From assembly GCF_016031615.1 (NCBI RefSeq), contig NZ_JACYXC010000001.1, positions 4,030,001 through 4,094,000 of the forward strand: a DNA stretch of 64,000 nucleotides, written 5' to 3'. This DNA is from Streptomyces pactum. Its GTDB lineage: Bacteria > Actinomycetota > Actinomycetes > Streptomycetales > Streptomycetaceae. Below are positions 21,537 through 32,172 of this stretch, piece after piece. Numbering within the stretch: position 1 is the first letter of the stretch; the number at the start of each line of letters is the position of its first letter. A program made the position numbers and the translations under genes. The notes below the pieces were generated by a model. The model had not been told where the DNA came from. It saw only the letters and a list, made by a program, of their open reading frames with translations, and ran no database searches.

Positions 21537-22184
21537 ATGCCCGCGATCCCCGACCGGCCCGCCCGTCCCTCGTCCCGCACCGCGACCCGGGTCGCGGTGG
21601 CGGTGGTCGCCGCCGCGGCGCTCGCGGGCTGCATGAGCGTGTCCCACGACGGCGAACGGTCCGGCAACCGCGGCGGTGCCGAGCGGCGCGGCCGGGCCGC
21701 CGAGCAGGACGGCGGGGCGACGGTGGCCGGTGCCCCGGTGGGGCCGGAGGCGGGCGTGGAGCGGCGGGGCGGGAAGGGCCGCGGCAAGACGAAGAAGAAG
21801 GACGACGACGGGGGACCGGAAGGGGCGCGCGTCGGCGTCGGCGTCCCCCGTCCGGGAAGGAAGAGGCGGCGCGCACTTCCGGCCCCGGCGGGCGGCCGCC
21901 CACGGCGGCACCCCCGGACCCCGGCGGCGGGCCCCGTCGGACACCGCGCCCGCGCCCCCGGCCCCCGGAGCCGTCCTCCGCGCCGCCGGAAACCGCCGGC
22001 CCGGGACCGTCCGAGCCCGGCCCCACCGAACCGCCGCCCTCGGGCGAGCCCGGGGGCGGGGACCAAGGGGGCGGCGCGGGCGGCGGCAGCGGCGGCCCGG
22101 CGAACCCGGCCTGACCCGGAGCCGCGCCCGCGCCCCGGCCGGCCGGGGGTGTGCGTCCGCGCCCGCCCGACAGCCGACAGGTGA
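21537..22184 (+). CDS. Small lipoprotein, probably frameshifted after the first third
   Basis: ATG 21537 has GGAGG ten bases upstream. The first 35 residues form a lipoprotein signal: basic RTATR, hydrophobic VAVAVVAAAALAGC with lipobox LAGC. A charged hydrophilic stretch (GKGRGKTKKKDDD) follows. From about 21810 the frame turns into Arg-rich low-complexity sequence up to 22184. Another frame between about 21835 and a TGA at 22112-22114 reads as a Pro/Glu/Gly-rich tail (SGKEEAARTSGPGG ... GSGGPANPA), more like a secreted-protein linker. One missing base near 21800-21850 would join the two. No known domain; function unknown. Confidence 0.55.
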   Translation: MPAIPDRPARPSSRTATRVAVAVVAAAALAGCMSVSHDGERSGNRGGAERRGRAAEQDGGATVAGAPVGPEAGVERRGGKGRGKTKKKDDDGGPEGARVGVGVPRPGRKRRRALPAPAGGRPRRHPRTPAAGPVGHRARAPGPRSRPPRRRKPPARDRPSPAPPNRRPRASPGAGTKGAARAAAAAARRTRPDPEPRPRPGRPGVCVRARPTADR

Positions 22185-22649
22185 CGCCCGACCTGCCGGT
22201 GGCGCCCGGCCGGTAGGTGGCGCCCGGTCCGGTGGGGCGGGTCCGGCCCCGGTCCGGGAGCCCTCCGGCCGGGCCGGCGGCATGGACCCGGCCCGGTCAG
22301 GCGGGCCCCGACGTCCGGGGCGGTCGGACCCCGGCCGGGAGCGGGGAGTGCGCCGCCCCGGTGGCCGGCCTGCCGACCCGACGGCCGGACGCCGGCGGAG
22401 CGGCGCCGCCGGGCCGGAGCGGCGACCGGGCGGACGGCCGACCGCCCGCCGCCCGGGGGCGAGGCCGTTCATCCCCGGGAGCCGGGTGCGGTGGCCGTCC
22501 ACCCGCCGGCAGTCGTCCGCCGGTGCGCCGGTCCCGGTGGGGTGACGCGGGTGGTGGGGAACTCCGGGCGGCCCCGGCGACGGGGCCCGCCACTCCCCCG
22601 TCCGCCCGCCTGCACGGGCCGGTTCCGGACTGCCTCCGAGTGGGTGAAT
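22185..22649. other. Gene-free spacer upstream of the DEAD-box gene
   Basis: About 460 bp of very GC-rich DNA with short imperfect repeats (gtggcgcccgg, ggtggcgcccggt near 22190-22230). No supported gene on either strand. Confidence 0.5.
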
Positions 22650-22679
22650 TTGCTTTCCCGGGGGAGGAGTGCGTATGGT
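22650..22679 (+). promoter_or_regulatory. Candidate promoter of the DEAD-box helicase
   Basis: TTGCTT (22650-22655) and TATGGT (22674-22679) are separated by 18 bases and lie in the least GC-rich part of the spacer. This leaves a leader of about 150 nt before the ATG at 22835, reminiscent of the regulated leaders of cold-induced RNA helicases. Confidence 0.5.
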
Positions 22680-22834
22680 GGTAGATCGTTTGATCCCATT
22701 TGCCCGGCGCCAAACCCGAAGCGCGCCGTGTGGCGCGTTCCTTACCTTGCCGTGGCTGACCGCATTGAGGCGGTCGTTTGCGAATGACACGGAGCTGGGC
22801 GCGTGCCGAGACTCCGGAAGGTTTCGCATTTCGC

Positions 22835-25150
<2,316 letters not shown>

Positions 25151-25172
25151 TCGCGCCCGCAGCTGACCGAAC

Positions 25173-25212
25173 GGCCCGTACGCCGCCGGACATGTCCGGT
25201 GTCGTACGGGCC
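25173..25212 (+). terminator. Terminator of the DEAD-box gene
   Basis: ggcccgtacg (25173-25182) pairs with cgtacgggcc (25203-25212), and an inner palindrome ccggacatgtccgg (25186-25199) forms a second stem. It lies 23 bp after the stop codon. Confidence 0.8.
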
Positions 25213-25345
25213 TTCGGCTGTCGAGGACAAGTCCGGTGGCCGGCCGCCGTGTTGGGCGGTCCGGCACCGCTCCGGGAGACTTGGGAGGCTCACCGGGGGT
25301 ATGGGCTCGGGCCTCGGCCGCCGTCCGGGCTATGCTGCGGGGTAC

Positions 25346-25418
25346 GGGTCATTAGCTCAATTGGCAGAGCAGTGGACTTTTAATCCATTGGTTCAGGGTT
25401 CGAGCCCCTGATGACCCA
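25346..25418 (+). tRNA. tRNA-Lys (TTT)
   Basis: 73-nt cloverleaf. Acceptor GGGTCAT pairs with ATGACCC, discriminator A. The anticodon loop is CTTTTAA with anticodon TTT; the T arm contains GGTTCGAGCCC. It is the last recognised core RNA gene before the biosynthetic cluster. Confidence 0.97.
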
Positions 25419-25433
25419 CTCGGCGAGAACCGT

Positions 25434-25469
25434 GAAGCCCCTGGTCGGACACCCCCGACCGGGGGCTTC
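25434..25469 (+). terminator. Terminator of tRNA-Lys
   Basis: gaagcccctggtcgg (25434-25448) pairs with ccgaccgggggcttc (25455-25469), a 15-bp stem with one G-T pair and a 6-base loop. It starts 16 bp after the tRNA. Confidence 0.88.
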
Positions 25470-25816
25470 GGCGTTCCGCCACCGGCGCCCTTCCGGCCGG
25501 AAGGGGTCAGCTCCGGCCGACGCGACGAGCGGCCAGGGCGCTTCTGCGCCGGGTCGGATCCCGCGGCCACGGGTGCGTGGAGGGGCGTTGGCGCGGGCAG
25601 GGTGCCGGCGCGCGAAGGGTGAGGGCGAGTGCCCCGCGCCGGGACAGGCCGTCACGTCGTCGCTGCCGCCCGTACGCACTCCCGACACGTCGCCCGGCCG
25701 GGTGGGTGACGCCTGGTCGTCGGCGACCGTGGATCTTGGCCGGGATGTGACGGTCCTCACAGTAGGCGTGGCTATGCTGCGGCCCTCTGGGACTGCTCAG
25801 CTCGTCGGGGGGCCTC

Positions 25817-26872
25817 ATGTCCAGCAACGCGCCGCCGCCACCGCCGTCTCGGCCGCCGGAACCGCAGCGACCACCTCGCGGGACACCCCCGGCCACCTCA
25901 CGGCGACCGGCCTCCGCTCCCGGCGCGGGCGGTCCGGACGCGGCCGGCAGCGCCTCGCCCACCGTGCCGGTTCCACCAGTGCCGGTCACGCCGCCCACGG
26001 TGCCCACCCCGGAACAGCCGCAGGACGGCAAGGACCGCTGGGCAAGGCCCCTGGGCGTGATCACCGCGGTGATCACGGTCATCGGTGCGATCCTCGCGGG
26101 GCTCGCCTACTACGACAGTCACCGTACGACCGAGATCGCCGTGGGGGACAAAGCGGAGGAGGACAAGCAGGAGGCCGGGCTTCCTCTCCTCCTCTCTCCC
26201 GGAGCGTCCTGGTACGGCCCCACCTGGTACGCCAGCGCCGAGGTGCACGAGGACATCGACGTTGAGCGGTTCCCGCTCAACGGTGGTGAGTTGTGGGACT
26301 GGTTCCGGTCGAACACCACCGATCTGGGGACCACCGGAACCGCCGTCACCGTGGAAAGCCGGCACAAGACGACCGTGCTCGTCCAGGGCGCCCAGGTGAC
26401 CGACCTGAAGTGCGAGGAACCCCTGCGCGGGACGGCGGTCGCACCGCCCGCCATCGGCGACGGCGGCGAAGAAGCGGTGCCGGTGTTCATGGGGTTCGAC
26501 CTCGACGCACCGAGGCCGGTGGCCCAGGGTTTCGACGCGTCGGGAAAGCTCTCCGGCCCCTTCAAGGAGCAGATCGCGCTCGACAAGGGGGACGCGCGAG
26601 AGCTCTCCGTCACCTTCATGAGTGCCCGGAAGTCGTGCACGTTCCGCGCTGGTCTCACCGTGAGCTCGCAGGGCAGGAAGTGGTCCATCCCCCTCCCGGC
26701 CGGCTGGGAGGACGGCAAGCCCGCCGGGTACGTGTTCAAGGTCACCGGACCGGCCGAGCGGTACTCCAAGGGCTACCTCACCGATTCCGGTACCGACTGG
26801 CGGTTCCGGGAGGTGGATCCCGCGCTGCTCGTCGCCAAGGGGACGACCCTCGACTACACGGGCCCCCGATAG
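25817..26872 (+). CDS. Membrane-anchored hypothetical protein
   Basis: 351 residues from ATG 25817. The first 75 residues are Pro/Ala-rich (PPPPPSRPPEP, PVPPVPVTPPTVP) and probably cytoplasmic. One membrane helix follows (PLGVITAVITVIGAILAGLAYY, residues about 77-98), then about 250 residues that should face outside. The outer part has beta-rich-looking sequence and two cysteines (LKCEE, RKSCTF) that could form a disulfide. I recognise no domain. Codon use is less extreme than in the neighbours. It lies between tRNA-Lys and the pactamycin cluster and may be strain-specific. Confidence 0.8.
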   Translation: MSSNAPPPPPSRPPEPQRPPRGTPPATSRRPASAPGAGGPDAAGSASPTVPVPPVPVTPPTVPTPEQPQDGKDRWARPLGVITAVITVIGAILAGLAYYDSHRTTEIAVGDKAEEDKQEAGLPLLLSPGASWYGPTWYASAEVHEDIDVERFPLNGGELWDWFRSNTTDLGTTGTAVTVESRHKTTVLVQGAQVTDLKCEEPLRGTAVAPPAIGDGGEEAVPVFMGFDLDAPRPVAQGFDASGKLSGPFKEQIALDKGDARELSVTFMSARKSCTFRAGLTVSSQGRKWSIPLPAGWEDGKPAGYVFKVTGPAERYSKGYLTDSGTDWRFREVDPALLVAKGTTLDYTGPR

Positions 26873-26885
26873 GCGGGGGCGTACG

Positions 26886-26931
26886 CCGGACCGTCAGGGG
26901 CACCGAGGCGGGGGCGCCCGTGACGGTCCGG
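26886..26931. terminator. Hairpin between convergent genes at the left cluster edge
   Basis: ccggaccgtca (26886-26896) pairs perfectly with tgacggtccgg (26921-26931), with further ggggc/gcccc pairing inside. It begins 14 bp after the membrane-protein stop and lies downstream of the left-facing P450, so it can serve both. Confidence 0.7.
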
Positions 26932-27074
26932 AGTGCCGGCGCCCGCAGGGGCTAAGCCCGCACCGGCGCCCGGCCCGCCCCCGGGCCGCGGAGCCCCGCC
27001 CGCCCGCACCGGAGAACGGGGCCCGCGATCACCGCCACTCCGCCGCCCCCGCGGCGTCCGCCCCGCCCGGCGGG

Positions 27075-28268
27075 TCAGGGCTCGGGCACCGGGCCGAAGG
27101 TGACCGGGAGGCGGTGCAGGCCGCGCATCAGGCCGGAGCGCCAGGTGAGGGTGGCGGGGTCCGCGGCGAGGCGGAGGCCGGGAGCGCGTTCCAGCAGGCC
27201 GCGCAGCGCCACCGTGGCCTCCAGCCGGGCGAGCGGCGCGCCCAGGCAGTGGTGGAGGCCGTGGCCGAACGCCAGGTGGCCGCGGGCGTCGCGCCGGATG
27301 TCGAAGCGGTCCGGGTCCGGGAAGCGGTCCGGGTCGCGGTCGGCGGCGTTCAGCACCACCAGCACCCGCTGCCCGGCCGGGATGCGGGTGCCCGCGATCT
27401 CCACCGGTTCGGTGGTGTAGCGGTAGGCGGAGGTGCCCAGCGGGCTCTCGTGCCGGAGCATCTCCTCCACCGCGCCGTCCAGCAGGGACGGGTCGTCCCG
27501 CAGCGCGGCCAGCTGCTCCGGCCGCAGCAGCAGCGCGCACACGCCGCTGGAGATCAGGTTGACGGTGGTCTCGTACCCGGCGACGAGCAGCAGGAACGCC
27601 ATGCCGATCGTCTCCTCCGGGGTGAGCCGGTCACCGCCGTCACGGGCCGCGACCAGGGCGCTGAGCAGGTCGTCCCCGCCGTCGCGGCGCTTGTCCTCGA
27701 CCAGCCCGGTGAGGTAGCCGGTCATCGTCGCGGCGGAGTCGGCGGCGGCCGGGCTGCCCGGGGTGACGATGTCCGCCGACCATTCGCCGAACGCCTTCCG
27801 GTCGGCCGCCGGGACGCCGAGCAGCTCGCAGATGACGGCCAGCGGCAGCGGCTGGGCGAAACGTTCCACCAGATCGGCCCGGCCCAGCGGCACCATCTTC
27901 TCCAGCAGGTCGTCGGTGATCGCCCGCACCCGGGGCCGCAGCGCCTCGATGCGCCGGGCGGCGAACTGTGCGGCGACCAGCCGCCGCAGCCGGGTGTGGT
28001 GGGGCGGGTCCACCTGGAGCATGTTCCGGCCGACCGCGTGGCCGGCGTCGTCCGCGCCGTCGGCGTGACGGGCGTCGTTGCGCAGCCGGGGGTCGGCGAG
28101 CGCGGCCCTGGCCTCGTCGTGTCCGACGATCACCCAGACCTCCTGGGTGTCGCCGGTGCGCAGGCGGTGGACCGGTCCCCGGGCGCGCAGCCGCGCGAGG
28201 ACCGGATAGGGGTTGTCGGACAGCCCGGTGCCGGGGCGCGCCAGATCGTCGAGGGTGGGGGTGTGCAT
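27075..28268 (-). CDS. ptmY: Cytochrome P450 (probable pactamycin tailoring hydroxylase)
   Basis: Soluble bacterial P450 of 397 residues from ATG 28268 (GGAG nine bases upstream). The I-helix oxygen-activation motif is AGYETT; the K-helix ExxR is in VEEMLRHES. The haem-binding loop reads FGHGLHHCLGAPLAR, with the cysteine ligand. It is left-facing, 53 bp after the peroxidase gene and in the same direction as ptmB-ptmA, so it probably belongs to the cluster. Pactamycin carries a ring hydroxyl that a P450 could install. The symbol ptmY is recalled from the pactamycin literature and is less certain than ptmA to ptmV. No ferredoxin lies nearby. Confidence 0.85.
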   Translation of the reverse strand: MHTPTLDDLARPGTGLSDNPYPVLARLRARGPVHRLRTGDTQEVWVIVGHDEARAALADPRLRNDARHADGADDAGHAVGRNMLQVDPPHHTRLRRLVAAQFAARRIEALRPRVRAITDDLLEKMVPLGRADLVERFAQPLPLAVICELLGVPAADRKAFGEWSADIVTPGSPAAADSAATMTGYLTGLVEDKRRDGGDDLLSALVAARDGGDRLTPEETIGMAFLLLVAGYETTVNLISSGVCALLLRPEQLAALRDDPSLLDGAVEEMLRHESPLGTSAYRYTTEPVEIAGTRIPAGQRVLVVLNAADRDPDRFPDPDRFDIRRDARGHLAFGHGLHHCLGAPLARLEATVALRGLLERAPGLRLAADPATLTWRSGLMRGLHRLPVTFGPVPEP

Positions 28269-28321
28269 GGTGATGTGCTCCGTCGCGGAGAAGAGGGGCG
28301 GCCGGGGAGGGCGGGTGCCGG

Positions 28322-28810
28322 TCAGGCCGGCAGCAGCGCCTCGATCCTGGCGACGACGTCCGGGTCGTCGGGCCTGGTGCGGGAGGCGATGCGGTGGGCC
28401 ACCCGGCCCTCGGGGGAGATGAGGAACTTCTCGAAGTTCCACTCGATGTCCCCGGCCACCCCCCGGTCGTCCGGGGCGGCGGTCAGCAGCGCGTAGAGCG
28501 GGTGCCGGCCGGGGCCATTGACCTCCACCTTCTCGAACAGCGGGAAGGTGACGCCGTAGGTGGTGGTGCAGAACCGTTCGATCTCCTCCGGGCCGCCCGG
28601 CTCCTGCTCCCCGAACTGGTTGCAGGGGAAGCCCAGGACCGAGAAGCCGCGCGGGCCGTACCGGCGGTGCAGCTCCTCCAGGGCGGCGTACTGGCGGGTC
28701 CGGCCGCACTGCGAGGCGACGTTGACCACGAGCAGCGCCTTCCCCCGGTAGCGGGAGAGGTCGTGGGGCTCGCCGGCGAGCGTGCGGACGGGAATGTCGT
28801 ACAGGGACAT
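28322..28810 (-). CDS. Glutathione peroxidase-family (thiol peroxidase) protein
   Basis: 162-residue peroxidase of the GPx fold, which in actinobacteria usually uses thioredoxin or mycothiol rather than glutathione. The peroxidatic cysteine is in NVASQCGRT; the conserved Gln is in FPCNQFG and the Trp in WNFEKFLI, so the catalytic tetrad looks intact. It lies between ptmA (217 bp) and the P450 (53 bp), all left-facing. It may protect against oxidants or simply border the cluster; no biosynthetic step requires it that I know of. Confidence 0.9.
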   Translation of the reverse strand: MSLYDIPVRTLAGEPHDLSRYRGKALLVVNVASQCGRTRQYAALEELHRRYGPRGFSVLGFPCNQFGEQEPGGPEEIERFCTTTYGVTFPLFEKVEVNGPGRHPLYALLTAAPDDRGVAGDIEWNFEKFLISPEGRVAHRIASRTRPDDPDVVARIEALLPA

Positions 28811-29027
28811 GCTGGTGTTCCGCTCCTGTCGGGTCGGTGGCGGGCCGGCCGGAAGCCCCGGACGGCGCGCGGGAACGGCCGTCCGGGGACGGCTGCCGGA
28901 AGGTGACGAGGGCTGGTGGTGGAGGGGGCGGGAGAGCGGGACGGGGCCGGCCGCGGGGACGCGCGAGGCGGCCGTACGGCGGCTCGGGGGAGCGCCGTAC
29001 GGCCGCGCCCGGCGGGGCGTCCGCGGC

Positions 29028-30221
29028 TCAGCCGGCGGCGTCCGCCCAGGCCGAGCGGAGGGTGGCGACGATGGTGTCCACGTCCTCGTCGGTCATCGCG
29101 GCGCCCAGCCCGACGGTGACCGAGCGGCCCAGGTAGCCCTCGCTGGCCCGGAACCGCGGCGGGCGCTCCCAGGCCACGCCCCAGGGGGTGCGTCCCTCCC
29201 GCACCGCGCGGTTGGAGGTGACGGTCTGCCCCTGGTACATGGTGTGCGCCGGGATGCCGGCGGCGGTGAGGGCGCCGACCACGCGGCGGGCCTCCAGCCG
29301 GGACTCGGTGAAGAAGGTGAGGTCGCCGCCGGAGCCCTCCTCGTCGGGCAGCCGCCGCCACTGGAGGGGCAGCCCGGCGGTCTCGGCGCGCACCTGGCGG
29401 GCCACGTCGCGCAGCCGCTTGCACAGCGGCACCAGCCGGGGCAGCTGCACCGAGAGGATGGCCGCGGTCAGTTCGGTCATCCGCAGGTTGGCGCCGATGA
29501 ACGGCGGGTGGTCGGCGGTGCCCCGGGTGGCGCCCTTGGAGGTGGTGAACTGGCCGCCCTGGTCCTGGTAGCGGGCCACCCGGTCGTAGACGTCGGCGTC
29601 GGTGACGGTGACCGCGCCGCCCTCGCCGGCGGTGATGTTCTTGTCGAGCTGGAAGCTGAACGCCCCGGCGTCGCCGATGCCGCCCACCGGCCGGCCGCGG
29701 TAGGACACCCCGGCGGCCTGGGCGGCGTCCTCGATCACCCGCAGGCCGTGCCGGCGCGCCACCTCCAGGATCGGGTCCATGTCGGCGGCCACGTTGGCCA
29801 GGTGGACCGGCATCACGCCCCAGGTGCGCTCGGTGACCAGCTCCTCCAGCTTCGCCGGGTCCAGGGTGAGGGTGTCGTCCACCTCGGCGAAGACCGGCAC
29901 GCCGCGGGCGGCGACGACCGCGCCGACGCTGGCCACGAAGGTCACCGCGGGCACGATGACCTCGGCCCCCTCGGGGATGCCCAGGCCCACCATGGCGGCG
30001 GTGAGCGCGGCCGTCCCGGAGGAGACCGCGACGGTGTGCGGGACCCCGGCCAGCTCGGCGAAGGCGCGCTCGAAGGCGTCGGTGCGGTGGCCCAGGTCCG
30101 GCCCGTAGTACCGGAACAGCGAGCGGGACCTGACGACCTCCAGCGCCGCGGCGGCCTCCTCCTCCCCCCACAGTGCCAGGGCCCGCCAGGGCTCGTACCG
30201 CATCCCGGGCTCGGTGGTCAC
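29028..30221 (-). CDS. ptmA: DegT/DnrJ/EryC1 aminotransferase PtmA
   Basis: PLP-dependent sugar/cyclitol aminotransferase of 397 residues. GTG 30221 overlaps the ptmB stop by four bases (GTGA), indicating translational coupling. The PLP lysine is in FQLDKNITAGEGG, matching the SxxxKxxxxGEGG pattern of the family. SSGTAALTAA is the phosphate-binding segment and VIEDAAQAAG the cofactor Asp motif. The role proposed in the pactamycin literature is introducing an amino group on the aminocyclopentitol core; that assignment is by family and context. Confidence 0.93.
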   Translation of the reverse strand: MTTEPGMRYEPWRALALWGEEEAAAALEVVRSRSLFRYYGPDLGHRTDAFERAFAELAGVPHTVAVSSGTAALTAAMVGLGIPEGAEVIVPAVTFVASVGAVVAARGVPVFAEVDDTLTLDPAKLEELVTERTWGVMPVHLANVAADMDPILEVARRHGLRVIEDAAQAAGVSYRGRPVGGIGDAGAFSFQLDKNITAGEGGAVTVTDADVYDRVARYQDQGGQFTTSKGATRGTADHPPFIGANLRMTELTAAILSVQLPRLVPLCKRLRDVARQVRAETAGLPLQWRRLPDEEGSGGDLTFFTESRLEARRVVGALTAAGIPAHTMYQGQTVTSNRAVREGRTPWGVAWERPPRFRASEGYLGRSVTVGLGAAMTDEDVDTIVATLRSAWADAAG

Positions 30222-31930
30222 TCGGTCTCCTCCGTCTCCGTCGCCGTGTCGAGATCGGTCACGCTGTGGCCCACCAGGAAGTCCTCCAGGAAGAGGTAGT
30301 CGAGCTGGCTCGGCCCGAAGAAGGCGAGCGCCTGCTCGGCGGTCTCCACGATCGGCTCGCCCCGGTCGTTGAAGGAGGTGTTGAGCACCACGGGTACGCC
30401 GGTGAGCTCGCCGAACCGTTCCACCAGTTCGTAGAAGGGCCCGTTCGCCTCCGGGGTGAGCGTCTGCACCCGCGCGGTGCCGTCGACGTGGGTGATCGCC
30501 GGGACCTCCTCGCGCTTGTCCTCCCGGACCGGCGCGACGATCAGCATGAACGGCGACTCGGTGTCGAGGTCGAAGTACTCGGCGGCCCGGTGGGCCGGCA
30601 CCGCCGGGGCGAACGGCCGGAACCACTCGCGGTGCTTGACCTTGCTGTTGAGGATGTCCTTCATCTCCGCGCGGCGCGGGTCGGCCAGGATGCTGCGGTG
30701 CCCCAGCGCCCGGGGCCCGAACTCCGAGCCGCCGGTGTACCAGCCGATGAGCTTGCCCTTGGGCAGCAGTTCGGCGGCGAGCCGGGCGGGGTTCTCCACC
30801 CGCCGGTAGGGCAGCCCGGAGGCGTCCAGCGCGGCCTGGATCCGCTCGGTGGGGTAGCTGCGGCCGAGGTAGGTGTGGATCTGCGGCCGGGAGCCGGGGC
30901 CGGACGCCGCCGGGCCGCGGGTCCGGGGCCGCTCGCCGAGCACGTGGTAGCCGTAGTACGCGCAGCCGACCGCGCAGCCGTTGTCGCCCGCCGCGGGCTG
31001 GGCGAAGACCTCGGTGAACGGGGTCTCACGGAGGATCTTGCCGTTGGCGACCGAGTTGAGCACCACCCCGCCGGCCAGGCAGAGCCGGGACAGCCCGGTC
31101 TCCGCGTGCAGCCAGCGGGCGGCGTGCAGCACCGCGGTCTCCAGCAGGTCCTGGGCGGCCCAGGCCAGGTCGGCGCCGCGGGCGAAGCGCTCCTCGCCCT
31201 CCAGCCCGTCCAGCGCGTGCTCCACGAAGGCGAGCAGCCCGCCGTCCTTGAGGTGCAGCGCGAACCGGCCCTCCGGCAGCAGCTCCAGGTGCCGCCGGAA
31301 CTCCTCCCGGTAGCGGTCGGTGCCGTAGGGCGCCAGGCCCATCGTCTTGCCGTCCTCGGTCAGGTACCAGCTGCCCTCCTCGTAGAGGGTGAAGCCGACG
31401 GCGCGGCTGACCGCCTTGTACATGAAGCCCAGCGAGTGGTCGCTGTCGCCGGCCTGGTAGACCCGGTCCGACCGCAGGCCGTCGGTGCTCCAGTTGGTCC
31501 CGTACACCTTGGAGATCTCGTCGATCTCCACGCCGTGGCCCACCGACAGGGTCATCGTCTCGATGCCCCGGCCCTCGAAGAGGCTGCCGGCGCCGTCCAC
31601 CACGAGCACCGCGGCCTCGTCGTACGGCGAGGGGTAGAAGGCGCTCGCCGCGTGGGCCATGTGGTGCCTGATCAGCGTGGTGCGGCTGCGGAACGGGAAG
31701 TAGCAACTGGGCAGCAGGGTGTCGTCCGCGACGATCGCTTCCACGTCGGCGAGCCGTACCCCGCGCGTTTCCAGGCAGTACCGCCAGCCCTGATTGGCCA
31801 GCGAGTTCACATTGACTGCGTACTTGCGGCGAGCCAGGCGCTCTTCCTCGATACCGACAGCGATTTCGCCGTTTTCGACAAGACAGGCCGAAAAGTCATG
31901 GTTCGAACCGCCGAGACCCAGAGCCAGCAT
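30218..31930 (-). CDS. ptmB: Carbamoyltransferase PtmB (NodU/CmcH family)
   Basis: O- or N-carbamoyltransferase of 570 residues, using carbamoyl phosphate and ATP through a carbamoyl-adenylate. The N-terminal Kae1-like domain starts LALGLGGSNHDFSACL and carries the metal motif HHMAHAASAF and VVDGAG. The YrdC-like C-terminal domain contains GWYTGGSEFGPRALGHRSI. In pactamycin this enzyme is held to supply the carbamoyl group of the dimethylurea. First gene of the left-facing ptmB-ptmA unit, divergent from ptmC across a 242-bp spacer. Confidence 0.95.
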   Translation of the reverse strand: MLALGLGGSNHDFSACLVENGEIAVGIEEERLARRKYAVNVNSLANQGWRYCLETRGVRLADVEAIVADDTLLPSCYFPFRSRTTLIRHHMAHAASAFYPSPYDEAAVLVVDGAGSLFEGRGIETMTLSVGHGVEIDEISKVYGTNWSTDGLRSDRVYQAGDSDHSLGFMYKAVSRAVGFTLYEEGSWYLTEDGKTMGLAPYGTDRYREEFRRHLELLPEGRFALHLKDGGLLAFVEHALDGLEGEERFARGADLAWAAQDLLETAVLHAARWLHAETGLSRLCLAGGVVLNSVANGKILRETPFTEVFAQPAAGDNGCAVGCAYYGYHVLGERPRTRGPAASGPGSRPQIHTYLGRSYPTERIQAALDASGLPYRRVENPARLAAELLPKGKLIGWYTGGSEFGPRALGHRSILADPRRAEMKDILNSKVKHREWFRPFAPAVPAHRAAEYFDLDTESPFMLIVAPVREDKREEVPAITHVDGTARVQTLTPEANGPFYELVERFGELTGVPVVLNTSFNDRGEPIVETAEQALAFFGPSQLDYLFLEDFLVGHSVTDLDTATETEETE

Positions 31931-32088
31931 ACAGCCGTCCTAACTACCGGTTCAGACATGCCTATTCGATGACTACGTCTTGTCACGCTACAGCGTCCCG
32001 ACCGATCGGCCTACAGGCGAATACGCGCCATCCTCCACTCAGATCGAGACGCCTTGTACGGACCACGGATCACCTCTTGTGAGAGGCA

Positions 32089-32118
32089 TTGACCTCTTAT
32101 CCAGGGAAAACTTAGACT
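32089..32118 (+). promoter_or_regulatory. Candidate ptmC promoter
   Basis: TTGACC (32089-32094) and TAGACT (32113-32118) are separated by 18 bases, in an AT-richer divergent spacer. The predicted transcript start leaves a leader of about 45-50 nt before GTG 32173. Confidence 0.55.
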
Positions 32119-32172
32119 CGTTCGCCAACGGCAGAGTCATGCGCAAAAACAACCTGAATGCGGTGATCGGGC

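Noticed and set aside
25390..25418. tRNA-Lys 3' end as an attachment site
   Set aside because: No copy of the tRNA 3' end is visible at the right edge of the cluster and no integrase gene is present.
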